Below, piece by piece: positions 4,800-5,406 of a DNA stretch of 5,406 nucleotides. The notes below the pieces were generated by a model. That model was not told the origin of the DNA and made no database searches. It was given only the letters and a program-made list of their open reading frames with translations. The position numbers and the translations under genes were made by a program. Where the stretch lies: positions 1 through 5,406 of the forward strand of contig QKGW01000560.1 of NCBI GenBank assembly GCA_003250275.1, written 5' to 3'. This DNA is from Alphaproteobacteria bacterium (GTDB lineage: Bacteria > Pseudomonadota > Alphaproteobacteria > Rhodospirillales > Rhodospirillaceae). Position 1 is the first letter of the stretch. Each line of letters opens with the position of its first letter.

Positions 4800-5406
4800 G
4801 CTGGGCGCCGCCGCCCAGAGCCTCCTCCAGCCTGCGCGCGGGCATCGCCGCGCTCACCGCCGGCCGTCTCGCGGAAGCCGCGGCACTGCTCGAAGTCGCC
4901 CCCGAGACCGCCACCGAGCCCGAGGCCGCCTACCGCCTCGGCGTCGCGCAGTCGCTCTCGGGCGACCTCGCCGGCGCGATCGCCACCTGGCGGCGTACCC
5001 TCAAGCTCGACGCCACCTTCATCCCCGCGCTCTACGACCTCGGCGTCGCCCACACCGCGGCGGGCGAGCCCGAGGCGGCGGTGCGTGCCTTCACCCGCCT
5101 GCTGGTGGTCGAGCCGGACCACGCCGACGGCCGCTTCAACCTCGGCAACCTGCTGTTCCGCATGGGCCGCGCCGCCGACGCGGCGGCGATCTACGCGCCG
5201 CTCGCCGGGGCCGAACGCCCGCATCCGGGCGTGCTCGTCAACCTCGGCCGCGCGCTGCGCCGCCTTGGCCGCCTCGAAGACGCCGACGCCTGCTACCGCC
5301 GCGCCATCGCGCTCGACCCCGCCGACGCCCGCGCGCAGTGGAACCGCTCGCACGTGCTGTTCCTGATGGGGCGCTGGGCGGAAGGCTTCGCCGCGTGGGA
5401 ATCGCG
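4796..5406 (+). CDS. TPR protein, probably the N-terminal half of a second TPR-glycosyltransferase (cut off by window)
   Basis: I read 203 codons from ATG 4796-4798 to the right edge with no stop. The ATG overlaps the TGA of the GT41 gene (ATGA), and there is no clear ribosome binding site, so translation is probably coupled to that gene. The protein is a run of TPR units at about residues 11-43, 44-76, 77-110, 111-143, 144-177 and 178 onwards. Clear examples are FNLGNLLFRMGRAADAAAIY (114-133) and LVNLGRALRRLGRLEDADAC (147-166). The last visible unit, WNRSHVLFLMGRWAEGFAAWESR-like (182-204), resembles the W-N-x-x-x-x-L-x-x-G-x-x-x-x-G-W/F...E-x-R stretch that in many bacterial TPR proteins directly precedes a GT9-like glycosyltransferase domain. 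That domain would lie beyond the window, so it is an inference. The context suggests a partner in flagellin modification. Confidence 0.85.
   Translation, partial: MSWAPPPRASSSLRAGIAALTAGRLAEAAALLEVAPETATEPEAAYRLGVAQSLSGDLAGAIATWRRTLKLDATFIPALYDLGVAHTAAGEPEAAVRAFTRLLVVEPDHADGRFNLGNLLFRMGRAADAAAIYAPLAGAERPHPGVLVNLGRALRRLGRLEDADACYRRAIALDPADARAQWNRSHVLFLMGRWAEGFAAWES

Overview
This GC-rich window carries part of a flagellar locus from an alphaproteobacterium. The FlbT and FlaF regulators next to a single short flagellin are a hallmark of that class. The spinneret of TPR-linked glycosyltransferase genes beside them resembles Rhodospirillales-type organisms such as Azospirillum or Magnetospirillum relatives, but the genus cannot be fixed from the sequence.

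Layout. The left half reads on the minus strand, in transcription order: flagellin (2641-1760), a strong intrinsic terminator (1733-1703), flbT (1613-1218), flaF (1228-845, overlapping flbT by 11 bases) and a TPR-repeat protein (817 to beyond base 1, cut by the window). The right half reads on the plus strand: a GT41 (O-GlcNAc transferase/SPINDLY-family) TPR-glycosyltransferase (2916-4799), joined by an ATGA overlap to a second TPR protein (4796 to beyond 5406, also cut). A 274-base divergent intergenic region (2642-2915) separates flagellin from the glycosyltransferase.

How the parts may work together. FlbT and FlaF are the known alphaproteobacterial pair controlling flagellin mRNA use and flagellin export. 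The GT41 enzyme, transcribed divergently from flagellin, is a plausible flagellin O-glycosyltransferase, and the TPR proteins on both sides could recognise flagellin or be further glycosyltransferases. The divergent region carries a sigma-54-like -24/-12 element facing flagellin and a sigma-28-like element facing the GT41 gene, so both may be late flagellar genes. The flagellin leader can fold a 5'-proximal stem that could be a post-transcriptional control site. The flbT upstream region holds two matching dyads three helical turns apart, one of them enclosing a -10-like hexamer.

The gene families are well supported. The promoters, operators and the flagellin-glycosylation link are inferences from motif and neighbourhood. 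No RNA genes, insertion sequences, CRISPR arrays or prophage parts were seen.
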